A stretch of 64,000 nucleotides of DNA from Khoudiadiopia massiliensis (GTDB taxonomy: Bacteria > Bacillota > Clostridia > Tissierellales > Peptoniphilaceae): assembly GCA_900290095.1 (NCBI GenBank), contig OKQS01000001.1:1-64000 (forward strand). Reading direction: 5' to 3'. Both the position numbers and the translations under genes were made by a program. Below, piece by piece: positions 1 through 7,662 of this stretch (positions within the stretch are counted from its first letter, which is position 1; each line of letters opens with the position of its first letter). The notes under the pieces were generated by a model. It was not told the origin of the DNA. It searched no databases and worked only from the letters and a program-made list of their open reading frames with translations.

Positions 1-88
1 CCCGTACCCATTTCGAACACGGAAGTTAAGCCTCTTAGTGCCGATGGTACTTGGCTGGAGACGGCCTGGGAGAGTAGGAAGTCGCCAA
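1..88 (+). rRNA. rrf: 5S ribosomal RNA, 3' part
   Basis: The first bases contain the conserved 5S core (CCCATTTCGAACACGGAAGT, then a GCCGATGGTACT-like stretch and a GGGAGAGTAGG segment). The 5' part lies outside the window. It is followed at once by a rho-independent terminator, so this is the end of an rRNA operon or a separate 5S unit. The exact 3' end is estimated. Confidence 0.93.
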
Positions 89-96
89 ATTAAAGA

Positions 97-126
97 AGAC
101 CCGAGCAATAGCTCGGGTCTTTTTTT
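97..126 (+). terminator. Terminator of the 5S/rRNA unit
   Basis: A perfect 10-bp stem (AGACCCGAGC / GCTCGGGTCT) with an AATA loop is followed by a run of T. It lies about 9 bases after the estimated end of the 5S gene. Confidence 0.93.
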
Positions 127-178
127 AATACATAGACTTCCTACGATCCCATAGGAGAATAATTGTCCATAAAACGGG

Positions 179-208
179 AAAACCCCTTACTCAGGTAAGA
201 GCAAGGGG
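179..208 (-). terminator. Second terminator behind the gene-less T-box
   Basis: Read on the minus strand, a 10-bp stem (CCCCTTGCTC / GAGTAAGGGG, one G-T pair) with a six-base loop is followed by TTTT. It lies about 37 bases downstream of the T-box terminator. Transcripts that read through the T-box would stop here before running into the opposing 5S gene. No open reading frame with a ribosome binding site lies between the two hairpins. Confidence 0.7.
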
Positions 209-245
209 AAGTGAAAGGGAAAAGCAGTTTATACTTTCTCGGGAT

Positions 246-500
246 AAAAAAAACCGTCCCACATGGGACGATTACTCGCGATGCCACCCAATTTCTCTTA
301 TGCCTTACGGCTATAAGACTCGAAAAGTACTAACATACTTTTATGCTGTAACGGGCTACCCCGTCCGATCTACTAAAAGTTTGCCCTGTTCGATACGGAA
401 GCTCTGAGGTGCGCTTCAATCCTATGCTGCCGCCCCCTCTCACCAACGGAGCTCGCTTATGACAGTTTACTAAGATCTACTCTCCTCTTCATTGCTACAA
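246..500 (-). ncRNA. T-box leader RNA without a downstream gene
   Basis: On the minus strand the transcript shows a Stem I with GAAG..GAG and CTC..CTTC arms, an AGTA motif, and a distal GCGAGCTCC / GGTGAGAGGGGGC region. These are followed by a Stem III-like GATCGGACGGG and the T-box itself, TGGGTGGCATCGCG, at 277-290. The RNA ends in a terminator, CGTCCC/GGGACG plus eight T, at 246-270. T-boxes sense uncharged tRNA and normally precede aminoacyl-tRNA synthetase or amino-acid genes. Here the downstream side holds only a second terminator and the opposing 5S gene. The specifier codon is not certain by eye: CGC (Arg), AGC (Ser) and ACC (Thr) can each be read near the GAAGCGCACC stretch. The start is estimated from the promoter. 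Confidence 0.87.
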
Positions 501-504
501 TGCA

Positions 505-536
505 ATTATATTATAAAAAAATTGTAAAAATGTCAA
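505..536 (-). promoter_or_regulatory. Promoter of the T-box leader
   Basis: A perfect minus-strand -35 TTGACA is at 531-536. The -10 is TAATAT at 508-513 with a 17-base spacer, or TATAAT at 510-515 with a 15-base spacer. It lies between the tRNA-Thr terminator and the T-box Stem I, so the leader RNA has its own promoter. Confidence 0.8.
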
Positions 537-593
537 GAGAAAATATTAAATTAATTTAATTTTTTATCTTTTTATTATATCCTGATCGCAAAA

Positions 594-627
594 CAAAAAC
601 CGCCTAAAATCATCATTTCAGGCGGTT
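594..627 (-). terminator. Terminator after tRNA-Thr
   Basis: On the minus strand ACCGCCT / AGGCGGT stems, extended by a partly paired A/T segment, are followed by TTTTT. It begins about 9 bases after the tRNA 3' end. Confidence 0.88.
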
Positions 628-635
628 TATCCATA

Positions 636-708
636 AGCTGGCAATAGGACTTGAACCCACAACCCTCTGATTACGATTCAGATGCTCTACCAATTGAGCT
701 ATGCCAGC
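636..708 (-). tRNA. tRNA-Thr(CGT)
   Basis: A full cloverleaf is visible: acceptor arms GCTGGCA / TGCCAGC, D arm GCTC..GAGC, anticodon stem TCTGA / TCAGA with loop ATCGTAA (anticodon CGT, reading ACG) and a GGTTCAAGTCC T arm. The discriminator base is T and the CCA end is not encoded. It lies downstream of trmL on the same strand and has its own terminator. Confidence 0.95.
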
Positions 709-757
709 AAATACTCGGTCATAATATCAAAAATCCTAAGCCTTAGTCAAGCCTTAA

Positions 758-1273
758 TCACTCAAGTCCCGGATAATCCTGCTGCCTTAGGGCTTCGTAA
801 AGGGCAATGGCTGCGGAATTGGAAAGGTTCAGGGACCTCTCGTTTTTCTTCATCGGAATTCTTATCTGCCTCTCGGGATTGGCGGCCAGAAAATCCTTGG
901 GCAGGCCCTTTGACTCGGATCCGAAGATCAGTATAGAGGGCTTGGATAAATCAGTTTGGCCAATATTTTTCTTACCATAAGTTTCTATATAGTATATAAT
1001 ATGACTTTTCTTTATAGCGGGGCTTTCAAGGAAGGCCTTAAAATCCTCAATATCGTCCCAAATCGTGGGATTAAGTCTGGTCCAATAGTCCATACCGGCC
1101 CTTTTTAAGAGCTTGGAAGTCAGCTGAAATCCGAAAGGCCGGACAAGACCCAATAGGCAGCCCGCTACTACACAGGTTCTGGCGATGTTTCCGGTGTTAT
1201 AAGGAATTTCCGGTTCAATCAAGACAATCATATTCTTGTCCTCCGGCAGGTTGGCAAGCTTTTCTGTATCCAT
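758..1273 (-). CDS. trmL: tRNA (cytidine(34)-2'-O)-methyltransferase, TrmL type
   Basis: A SPOUT-fold methyltransferase of 171 residues, close to the usual length for TrmL/YibK. Family members add a 2'-O-methyl group to the wobble base of certain leucine tRNAs. Visible motifs are the N-terminal LIEPEIPYNTGNIARTC, the central LIFGSESKGLP that forms part of the SAM-binding knot, and the C-terminal SLNLSNSAAIALYE. The start at 1273 is chosen because GGGGGG lies seven bases upstream. A longer reading to 1318 would add 15 residues without a ribosome binding site and without family similarity. It is divergent from the GTPase-nuclease gene and followed by tRNA-Thr. Confidence 0.93.
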   Translation of the reverse strand: MDTEKLANLPEDKNMIVLIEPEIPYNTGNIARTCVVAGCLLGLVRPFGFQLTSKLLKRAGMDYWTRLNPTIWDDIEDFKAFLESPAIKKSHIIYYIETYGKKNIGQTDLSKPSILIFGSESKGLPKDFLAANPERQIRIPMKKNERSLNLSNSAAIALYEALRQQDYPGLE

Positions 1274-1380
1274 AACAAATCCCCCCATTATCAAATAAGA
1301 AAAATTTTTCAAAATCATTTAAAATAGTAATATGTACATTTTGATTTTAACACTTGGAGCAAGAGGATAGGAGTAGCCCA

Positions 1381-4047
1381 ATGACCATTCCCATAACAAT
1401 CGGATTATTTGCCCATGTTGATGCGGGGAAAACCACTCTTTCGGAGGCCTTGCTTTGGAAATGCGGGGCTGTCAAAGAGATGGGAAGGGTTGATGCGGGC
1501 GATAGCCACTTGGATGCCGACACCATTGAGAGAAAACGGGGAATAACGATTTACTCAAAGAGTGCCTCTTTTGATATTGACGGAAGACCCTACTACCTTG
1601 TCGATACCCCGGGCCACAGTGACTTTTTGGCCCAGGCTCAGAGGACCATAGGTGTGATAGATATAGCCATACTCCTGGTCAATGCCGGGGACGGTTTGAG
1701 CCCTCACACATCCAAACTTTGGAAGCTTTTAAGAGAGTCCTCCATACCTACCCTTATTTTTGTCAACAAGATGGATATGCCGGGAATTGACAGGCAGGCT
1801 CTTTTTAATGAACTCAAAGACAAACTCACAGACAGATTGATTGACTTCAGCAATAAAGAAAAATTGCCTGAAAATTTGGCAATGGCCGATGACGGAATTA
1901 TGAAGGCCTATTTGGACAAGGGCCTAGTTTCAGACAAGGATATAAAGCAAGCTTTTATGGCTGCCAATATATACCCCCTCCTTTTCGGGTCAGCTCTGAA
2001 GGATCGGGGACTTGACGAGCTTTTGAGCATTTTAGGAAACTATGCCGACACTTTAAAGAGGCCTGAGGATTTGCAAGCGATTGTATATAGAATTGAAAGA
2101 GACGCCAAGGGTTTAAAGGTAAACCATATCAGAAATTTCAAGTCTCTTATTAAAATAAAAGATGAGATAAATGGTGAAAAGATCCAGGAGATCAGGAAAT
2201 ACAGGGGCAAGGATTATATAAATAAGAAAGATTTGGGCCCGGGTGACCTGGCCGGCCTGGTTGGACCGACTCAATTTAAGGCCGGAGATTTTATAGGCCG
2301 GAAAAATCATGCCGGAAATTCTGTAAAAGCACTCTTTAATTTTAAGGTGGTAAGGACTGACGGGGGTCAAACACGTGGTTTGGAAAAGGCCCTTACAGGG
2401 TTGGCTGAGGAGTTTCCCGAGATTGAACCCAAGCCGGCCGGTGATGACCGTGGCTTTTTGATAAAGGCCATGGGGAAAATCGGCCTTGAGCTCTTGGAGG
2501 CCAGGCTAAATGATGAGGGCATAGAGGTGGAGTTTACTCAGGCCCCGATTGAGTACCGGGAAAGTGTCAAAAACAAGGCCATAGGTATTGGGCATTTTGA
2601 ACCCATAGGCCACTATGCGGAAGTCCAGCTCCTACTTGAGCCGGGTGGACCGGGGACCGGAATCAAGATTATAAATGAATTGCAAAATACCGGGGCTGAC
2701 AATAAGTTCAAGCTAGTTAAGGGGGCATTGGAGTCGGGAGTTTCCGGAGTCTTAACAGGTTGTCCCGTTACAGATTTAAGGATCAGCATTTTAGATATTA
2801 AGGAGTCTAAACACTCACAAATAGAGGATTTTATTCAGGCCGGTACCAGGGCCCTGAGGCAAGCACTAATGCAGGCTGAAAGTGTGCTCCTTGAAAAGTT
2901 TATAAAATTCAGGATTCAGATTGACAGCAGGTATTATGGACAGATAATCCAAGACCTCCAGGCCATGGGCATAGACGATTATAAAGAAGAAATGGGACCT
3001 TCTAAAACATTGATTTCCGGAACCGGCCCCATATCTAAACTCCAAAACTATTTTATAGATCTACCTTCTAAGAGCTCGGGAAGTGCCGAGATTGATATTG
3101 ATGACGGTGTCTACATGCCTGTAGACAGGCCACAAGCAATAATAGACAGCTTTGCCTATGATCCCTTGAAAGATTCAAGTTTTCCTGTCTCATCAATATT
3201 CTTCAAAAAGGGAAGCGGCTTTGCAGTTGATTGGGATAGGGTCAGTGAATTTGCCCATGGGGAGATACAGAAAAATCTTTTAAATGAATCTTCAGAAGAT
3301 CAAACATTGGAAAACTCTTTAGTGGGTATTAATCAAGGAAGCGATGTTTCAAATCCGAAAAGATACAGGGAGAAGGCATATAGGGTCAGCAAAGAGGAAA
3401 TTGACCGGATTTTTAAGGAAACCTTCTACGCAAATTCCAATCCCGATAAGGAAAGTAAAAGACAGTATTTTAAGAAAAGCCGGATAAAAAACAGAAAAGA
3501 AGAAAAAATGCCCAAGCCGGCTTCCAAGCCCTTATCAAACTTTTCTATTATGAAAAAAAATAAAGAAGCCTGGCTCCTTATTGACGGCTATAATGTACTC
3601 AATTCCTTGCCTCAAATGAAGGATAGGGCGGAAGACATGAACTTCATGAGGCCATATTTCATAGAGCTTTTGAGCGAATATTCGGCCCTTATACAGGCAA
3701 AAATCATAGTGGTGTTTGACGCATATAAGGTCAAGGGCGGCAGGAGGAAGATAGAGGAAAAGGGCGGAATCCATATAGTTTATACGGAGGAAGCTGAAAC
3801 CGCCGATCAATACATAGCGAAAGTTGCTAAAGAAAAGGCCGATAAAAATGAAATTATTGTGGCAAGTTCTGACGGAGCAGTCCAGCTGATAACGTGGAAG
3901 GAAGGGGCCCTTGTGATATCGGGCAGGGAGCTTGTCGCTGATATGATAGAAAAGAAAGAAGAGACTTTAAAAGAATTTAAGAAAACAGCTCCCGACCCGC
4001 TGACCAAGCGGCTGGGAAATGAAAGGAACCACGATGAATTCAAATAG
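1381..4047 (+). CDS. EF-G/TetM-like GTPase fused to a Rae1/YacP-type NYN endonuclease
   Basis: An 888-residue fusion. Residues 1-650 are a translational GTPase with the domain order of EF-G and ribosomal protection proteins: P-loop HVDAGKTT (12-19), RGIT switch, DTPGH (75-79) and NKMD (129-132), then domains II to V. The loop that carries YSPVS in Tet(M) reads instead as KESKHSQIEDF, so classical tetracycline protection is doubtful. After a charged linker, residues 728-880 form a NYN nuclease like Bacillus Rae1 (YacP), which cuts mRNA in the ribosomal A site. Its acidic residues are present: D735 in IDGYN, D780 in VFDA, E806/D809 in ETAD and D831 in SSD. The ATG at 1381 has GGAG seven bases upstream and is preferred to a TTG at 1354. 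The role is inferred: a GTP-driven factor that brings a nuclease to ribosomes. Confidence 0.9.
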   Translation: MTIPITIGLFAHVDAGKTTLSEALLWKCGAVKEMGRVDAGDSHLDADTIERKRGITIYSKSASFDIDGRPYYLVDTPGHSDFLAQAQRTIGVIDIAILLVNAGDGLSPHTSKLWKLLRESSIPTLIFVNKMDMPGIDRQALFNELKDKLTDRLIDFSNKEKLPENLAMADDGIMKAYLDKGLVSDKDIKQAFMAANIYPLLFGSALKDRGLDELLSILGNYADTLKRPEDLQAIVYRIERDAKGLKVNHIRNFKSLIKIKDEINGEKIQEIRKYRGKDYINKKDLGPGDLAGLVGPTQFKAGDFIGRKNHAGNSVKALFNFKVVRTDGGQTRGLEKALTGLAEEFPEIEPKPAGDDRGFLIKAMGKIGLELLEARLNDEGIEVEFTQAPIEYRESVKNKAIGIGHFEPIGHYAEVQLLLEPGGPGTGIKIINELQNTGADNKFKLVKGALESGVSGVLTGCPVTDLRISILDIKESKHSQIEDFIQAGTRALRQALMQAESVLLEKFIKFRIQIDSRYYGQIIQDLQAMGIDDYKEEMGPSKTLISGTGPISKLQNYFIDLPSKSSGSAEIDIDDGVYMPVDRPQAIIDSFAYDPLKDSSFPVSSIFFKKGSGFAVDWDRVSEFAHGEIQKNLLNESSEDQTLENSLVGINQGSDVSNPKRYREKAYRVSKEEIDRIFKETFYANSNPDKESKRQYFKKSRIKNRKEEKMPKPASKPLSNFSIMKKNKEAWLLIDGYNVLNSLPQMKDRAEDMNFMRPYFIELLSEYSALIQAKIIVVFDAYKVKGGRRKIEEKGGIHIVYTEEAETADQYIAKVAKEKADKNEIIVASSDGAVQLITWKEGALVISGRELVADMIEKKEETLKEFKKTAPDPLTKRLGNERNHDEFK

Positions 4048-4699
4048 ATTGCTGGTCTGTATTGTCAACCGCGGCCAGGCAGAAGGAATGTTAACCGAAT
4101 TGAGAGCCTTCGGGGTCAGAGGAGGCCTGGTTTTGGCAGGCGAAGGAACCCAGAGGAATAAAATTCTGACCATTTTGGGCTTGGATCAAACCAGGAAAGA
4201 AATTATGTTTCTGCCCATACCGGCAAGCTTTGAGACATCTGTCCACAGCATGCTGGAGGGGAGGTTTAAACTAAAAAAGAAAAATCGTGGAATAGCCTTT
4301 TCCATGCCCATAAGCAGGTTTGCCCTTGACGAAAGCCTCAAGGAGGATGATATACCCGACCCGGACCAATTTGACTACCGGGCTATTTTTGTAATAGCAG
4401 ACCATGGAAAAAGCAGGGATATCATGGACTACTGCAATGAAATCGGTGTAAATGGCGGAACTATATTAAAGGGTAAGGGTGCAGGCAGGCCAAGCAAGGA
4501 CTCGGCATTTAACTTGGAAATAAAGCCGGAGAAAGACATAGTCATGCTTGTCACAGAATCATCGAAGGCCGGCGTCTTAAAATCACACTTGGAAGAAAAA
4601 TTAGAATTGAAGAAGGCCGGAACCGGCGTCCTGTTTTCTTTGCCGGTAAGCATGGCCACGGGAATTTATAGGGAAAGCAAGGAGGGAACCAATGAATGA
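4034..4699 (+). CDS. Tandem PII-like domain protein
   Basis: A 221-residue soluble protein made of two PII-like halves, about residues 1-100 and 115-215. Each has the pattern of a GnlB-type ferredoxin fold with a central GG(T/L)xLxGxG turn: GGLVLAGEGT in the first half and GGTILKGKGAGR in the second. PII proteins bind nucleotides and small effectors and usually control a transporter or enzyme. The next gene encodes a permease with its own PII-like tail, so this protein probably acts on that permease. ATG 4034 has AAAGGA upstream and is preferred to ATG 4019. The gene overlaps the end of the GTPase-nuclease gene. The effector is unknown. Confidence 0.8.
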   Translation: MNSNRLLVCIVNRGQAEGMLTELRAFGVRGGLVLAGEGTQRNKILTILGLDQTRKEIMFLPIPASFETSVHSMLEGRFKLKKKNRGIAFSMPISRFALDESLKEDDIPDPDQFDYRAIFVIADHGKSRDIMDYCNEIGVNGGTILKGKGAGRPSKDSAFNLEIKPEKDIVMLVTESSKAGVLKSHLEEKLELKKAGTGVLFSLPVSMATGIYRESKEGTNE

Positions 4700-6536
4700 A
4701 CTTCAAGCAAAAATAAAAGAAGTCTCCTCGTCCCTGATACCCATAGTTATTTATGTAGCTTTCTGCATTCTGGTCTTTGTGCCCATTGAAATAATAATGG
4801 TCTGGCGTTTCCTGTTTGGTGCCGTATTCCTCTTTATAGGGCTTTCCCTATTTTTATGGGGAGTTGACCAGTCAATGACCCCCATTGGAATCCAAATGGC
4901 AGGCCATACTGCCAAGTCAAAGTCAAAATTGGGAGCTATGGCCTTTGCTTTTATTTTGGGATTTTTGATAACCGTTGCGGAGCCTGATCTTTTGATCTTG
5001 GGCGGACAATTGCAGGAGGCAACGGGTGGGGCAATGAATGCCAGGTCCTTTGTAATTCTCATATCGGCAGGGGTTGGCCTTATGATTTCCATAGGGGCCT
5101 TGCAAATCCTACTATCAGGAGCCCTTAGAAAATTATTTGCCATCGTTTATTTTGTTATATTCATTTTGGCTCTTTTTGCCAGCAACGAATTTATAGCCAT
5201 AGCTTTTGATGCATCGGGGGCTACAACAGGAGCCCTGACTACGCCCTTTGTCCTGGCTATATCCTACGGACTTTCACGCCTCAAAGGCGGAGATTCGGAA
5301 GACAGCTCTTTCGGCCTTGTGGGGGTCATGAGTTCAGGTCCAATCCTGGCAACCCTCATCATGGCTATGTTGAGCGGGGCTGATAAACTTAAGGCTGCCG
5401 AGGAGACATTCGGACAGGGAAAGAATATAAGCAGCCTCTTTACGGCCTTCGGACCCACTTTTATGGAGTCTTTGACAGCCTTGGCTCCCATAGCCATTCT
5501 CTTTTTCGCCATGAATATTTTCATTTTCAAAGTGAAGAAGAGGGAGCTCTTGGGGATAATAAGAGGCCTGATTTATTCCCTGCTGGGCCTGACTTTTTTC
5601 CTTGTCGGGGCTAATGAAGGCTTCATGGATATGGGAAAAGTCCTCGGCATGGGGATGGTCAGACAGGACCCGCCTGTCATAGTATTTTTCGCCTTTATCC
5701 TGGGCTTTATAGTAGTTTCGGCTGAGCCTGCGGTCCATGTATTGGGGGATCAGGTTGAAGAAGTCACAGGCGGCCATATAAAGAGCAAACTCCTGGGAAG
5801 AACCCTGTCAATAGGGGTGGGCTTGGCCTTGGCCCTATCGGCGCTAAGGATCCTGATACCGGGCCTGGTAATCTGGCACATCCTCCTTCCCGGCTTTATA
5901 ATCGCCATTGCCCTCTCCTTTTATGTTGACGATATATTCGTGGGCATAGCCTTTGATGCCGGTGGGGTTGCTTCAGGACCTATGGCTGCAACCTTCGTAC
6001 TTTCTTTTGCCCAGGGCATAGCTATGAGGTGGCCCGGAGCCGATATAATTGCGGACGGATTCGGGGTCATAGCGGCAATTGCAATGACGCCCATTGTATC
6101 AATACTGACTTTGGGGGCCCTGGTCAAGTTACAGCAGAAGAGGGAGTCCAAGGATGTGGCAATCGAAGAAGAGGCCTTTAAGTCAATAACCTTGCTTAAG
6201 AAAAGTCCTGACAGCCAAGGCCAAGCTCTCCACGACCTGCTCATGGTTACAGTGGAAAGCGGCAAGGCTGATCAGGTGGTCGCAGAAGGCAGGAAATTGG
6301 GTGCCCACGGGGCTACAATCCTACATGGACATGATGAGAGGGTTAAGCGCTGGGGCGAGTACGTTATAGCCCTGGATCCGGAAAAAGACTATATTTGGTT
6401 CCTGGTTGAAAGAAAAAACAGGAATATTATTGCTGACGGACTTATGACCAAGAAATTCGGGAAAGAACCCACCCTGATTTACACTATACCGACCTTGACG
6501 GCAAGGGGTCTGGGGGCACAGCTTGAGCGGGATTAA
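4692..6536 (+). CDS. DUF1538-type permease with C-terminal PII-like domain
   Basis: A 614-residue membrane protein with two related halves. Both carry AFILGF(L/I)xxxAEP, and both have an (A/G)IAFDAxGxxxGxxxxxFVL segment (about residues 65-200 and 315-480), which is the tandem DUF1538 layout. Residues from about 512 form a soluble PII-like domain (LLMVTVESGKADQVV, GATILHGHD). The substrate is not known. GGAGGG precedes the ATG, which overlaps the stop of the double-PII gene (ATGAATGA), so the two are probably translationally coupled. Sensor and channel parts on one polypeptide plus a separate sensor suggest a transporter gated by a cellular metabolite, which is inference. Confidence 0.85.
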   Translation: MNELQAKIKEVSSSLIPIVIYVAFCILVFVPIEIIMVWRFLFGAVFLFIGLSLFLWGVDQSMTPIGIQMAGHTAKSKSKLGAMAFAFILGFLITVAEPDLLILGGQLQEATGGAMNARSFVILISAGVGLMISIGALQILLSGALRKLFAIVYFVIFILALFASNEFIAIAFDASGATTGALTTPFVLAISYGLSRLKGGDSEDSSFGLVGVMSSGPILATLIMAMLSGADKLKAAEETFGQGKNISSLFTAFGPTFMESLTALAPIAILFFAMNIFIFKVKKRELLGIIRGLIYSLLGLTFFLVGANEGFMDMGKVLGMGMVRQDPPVIVFFAFILGFIVVSAEPAVHVLGDQVEEVTGGHIKSKLLGRTLSIGVGLALALSALRILIPGLVIWHILLPGFIIAIALSFYVDDIFVGIAFDAGGVASGPMAATFVLSFAQGIAMRWPGADIIADGFGVIAAIAMTPIVSILTLGALVKLQQKRESKDVAIEEEAFKSITLLKKSPDSQGQALHDLLMVTVESGKADQVVAEGRKLGAHGATILHGHDERVKRWGEYVIALDPEKDYIWFLVERKNRNIIADGLMTKKFGKEPTLIYTIPTLTARGLGAQLERD

Positions 6537-7662
6537 ATTTTGCCACACAGCCGACCTGCATCTTGGAAAAGATTTCAATTTGGGATCCGACTTTAATGAA
6601 AAGAGGAAGATGGAAGTTTTCAATTCTTTTCTGTCAATATTGGATACTTGTTGCAAGGAAGATCTTGACCTTCTTTTGATTGCGGGGGATCTTTTTGAGG
6701 GCAGGCCGTCCCAAGCCCTGCTGGCCAGGGTCAAAGAGGCTTTCTCAAAGGCCAAGGACCTGAAAATACTGATCTCACCCGGAAACCACGATTATGATTC
6801 AATTGATTCCTGCTACAGGACCGGGATTTGGCCCGACAATGTCCATATTTTTCACTCGAAAATGTCATATTATGATTTTCCGGATTTAAAATGCAGGGTT
6901 TTCGGAGCCGGCTTCAATTCCTCATTTGTCCATCGGGCCTTTGATGAAGATGCTGATTGGAAAAGACTGCTTGAAGAAAGCGAAACCGGTGAAGATGACC
7001 GGACCAATATCCTGGTCCTACATGGGGACCTGGACTCGGCAGAATCACCCTACAACCCGATTAAACCCGAAAATTGGCCTAAAAACTTCTTTGCCTATGC
7101 AGGCCTGGGCCATATCCACAAAAGGAGCCGACTATTCAGAGAGGGCAGGACTTTCTATGCCTACAGCGGGACCCCCTTCCCGCTCTCTTTCAATGATCTG
7201 GGGCCCCAAGGGGTTTACATTGGAAAGATTGACAGGGACATGGTCAGGGTTGATTTCAGACAAATACCGGGACCTATGTACCTTCAAGAGGAGTTAAACA
7301 TTGACAGGATCCGGTCCAACCGGGAATTGGACGAAGAGATCCACAAATTGCTTATTAATGAAGACAAGGGACCTAAAAACTACTATCGTCTGTTTCTGAC
7401 AGGCCTCAGGTCCAAGGATATAATCCCCGATTTCAGATTTCTGGAAGAAAGGGCCAAGGACAGGGGGACCTATCTTAAGATTATTGACCAAACCTCACCG
7501 GAATTGGATGAGGAAGAGCTGAGAAAATCACACTCGATCTATGCCAAAATAATCTTGGAATTATTGGAGGCATCTGATCGGTCTGAAAATCCCGATGAGA
7601 GGGAAGTCGCAAAATTGGCTATAAATAAAGTCCTGAGCTTATCGAAAGAGGTGGAAAAGTGA
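6523..7662 (+). CDS. DNA repair metallophosphoesterase, YhaO/SbcD-like
   Basis: A 379-residue calcineurin-like phosphoesterase with the Mre11/SbcD metal-ligand series: ADLHLG (10-15), AGDLFEG (54-60), GNHD (87-90), LVLHGD (about 163-168) and GLGHIHK (about 193-199). Family members are Mn-dependent DNA exo/endonucleases that work with an SMC-like ATPase. Here that partner is the next gene, which starts inside this one's stop codon. The start is a TTG at 6523, 14 bases inside the permease gene. No other start lies before the first metal motif. The pair resembles Bacillus YhaO-YhaN more than full-size SbcD-SbcC. Confidence 0.87.
   Translation: MSGIKFCHTADLHLGKDFNLGSDFNEKRKMEVFNSFLSILDTCCKEDLDLLLIAGDLFEGRPSQALLARVKEAFSKAKDLKILISPGNHDYDSIDSCYRTGIWPDNVHIFHSKMSYYDFPDLKCRVFGAGFNSSFVHRAFDEDADWKRLLEESETGEDDRTNILVLHGDLDSAESPYNPIKPENWPKNFFAYAGLGHIHKRSRLFREGRTFYAYSGTPFPLSFNDLGPQGVYIGKIDRDMVRVDFRQIPGPMYLQEELNIDRIRSNRELDEEIHKLLINEDKGPKNYYRLFLTGLRSKDIIPDFRFLEERAKDRGTYLKIIDQTSPELDEEELRKSHSIYAKIILELLEASDRSENPDEREVAKLAINKVLSLSKEVEK

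Noticed and set aside
1381-3330. A tetracycline resistance gene of the tet(M)/tet(O) type
   Set aside because: The overall fold matches, but the domain IV loop that acts on tetracycline is replaced and a nuclease domain is fused. It should not be called a resistance gene without tests.
5334-5777. A 147-codon minus-strand frame inside the DUF1538 gene
   Set aside because: It is in the opposite direction within a clear membrane-protein gene, has no start signal and no recognisable domain.
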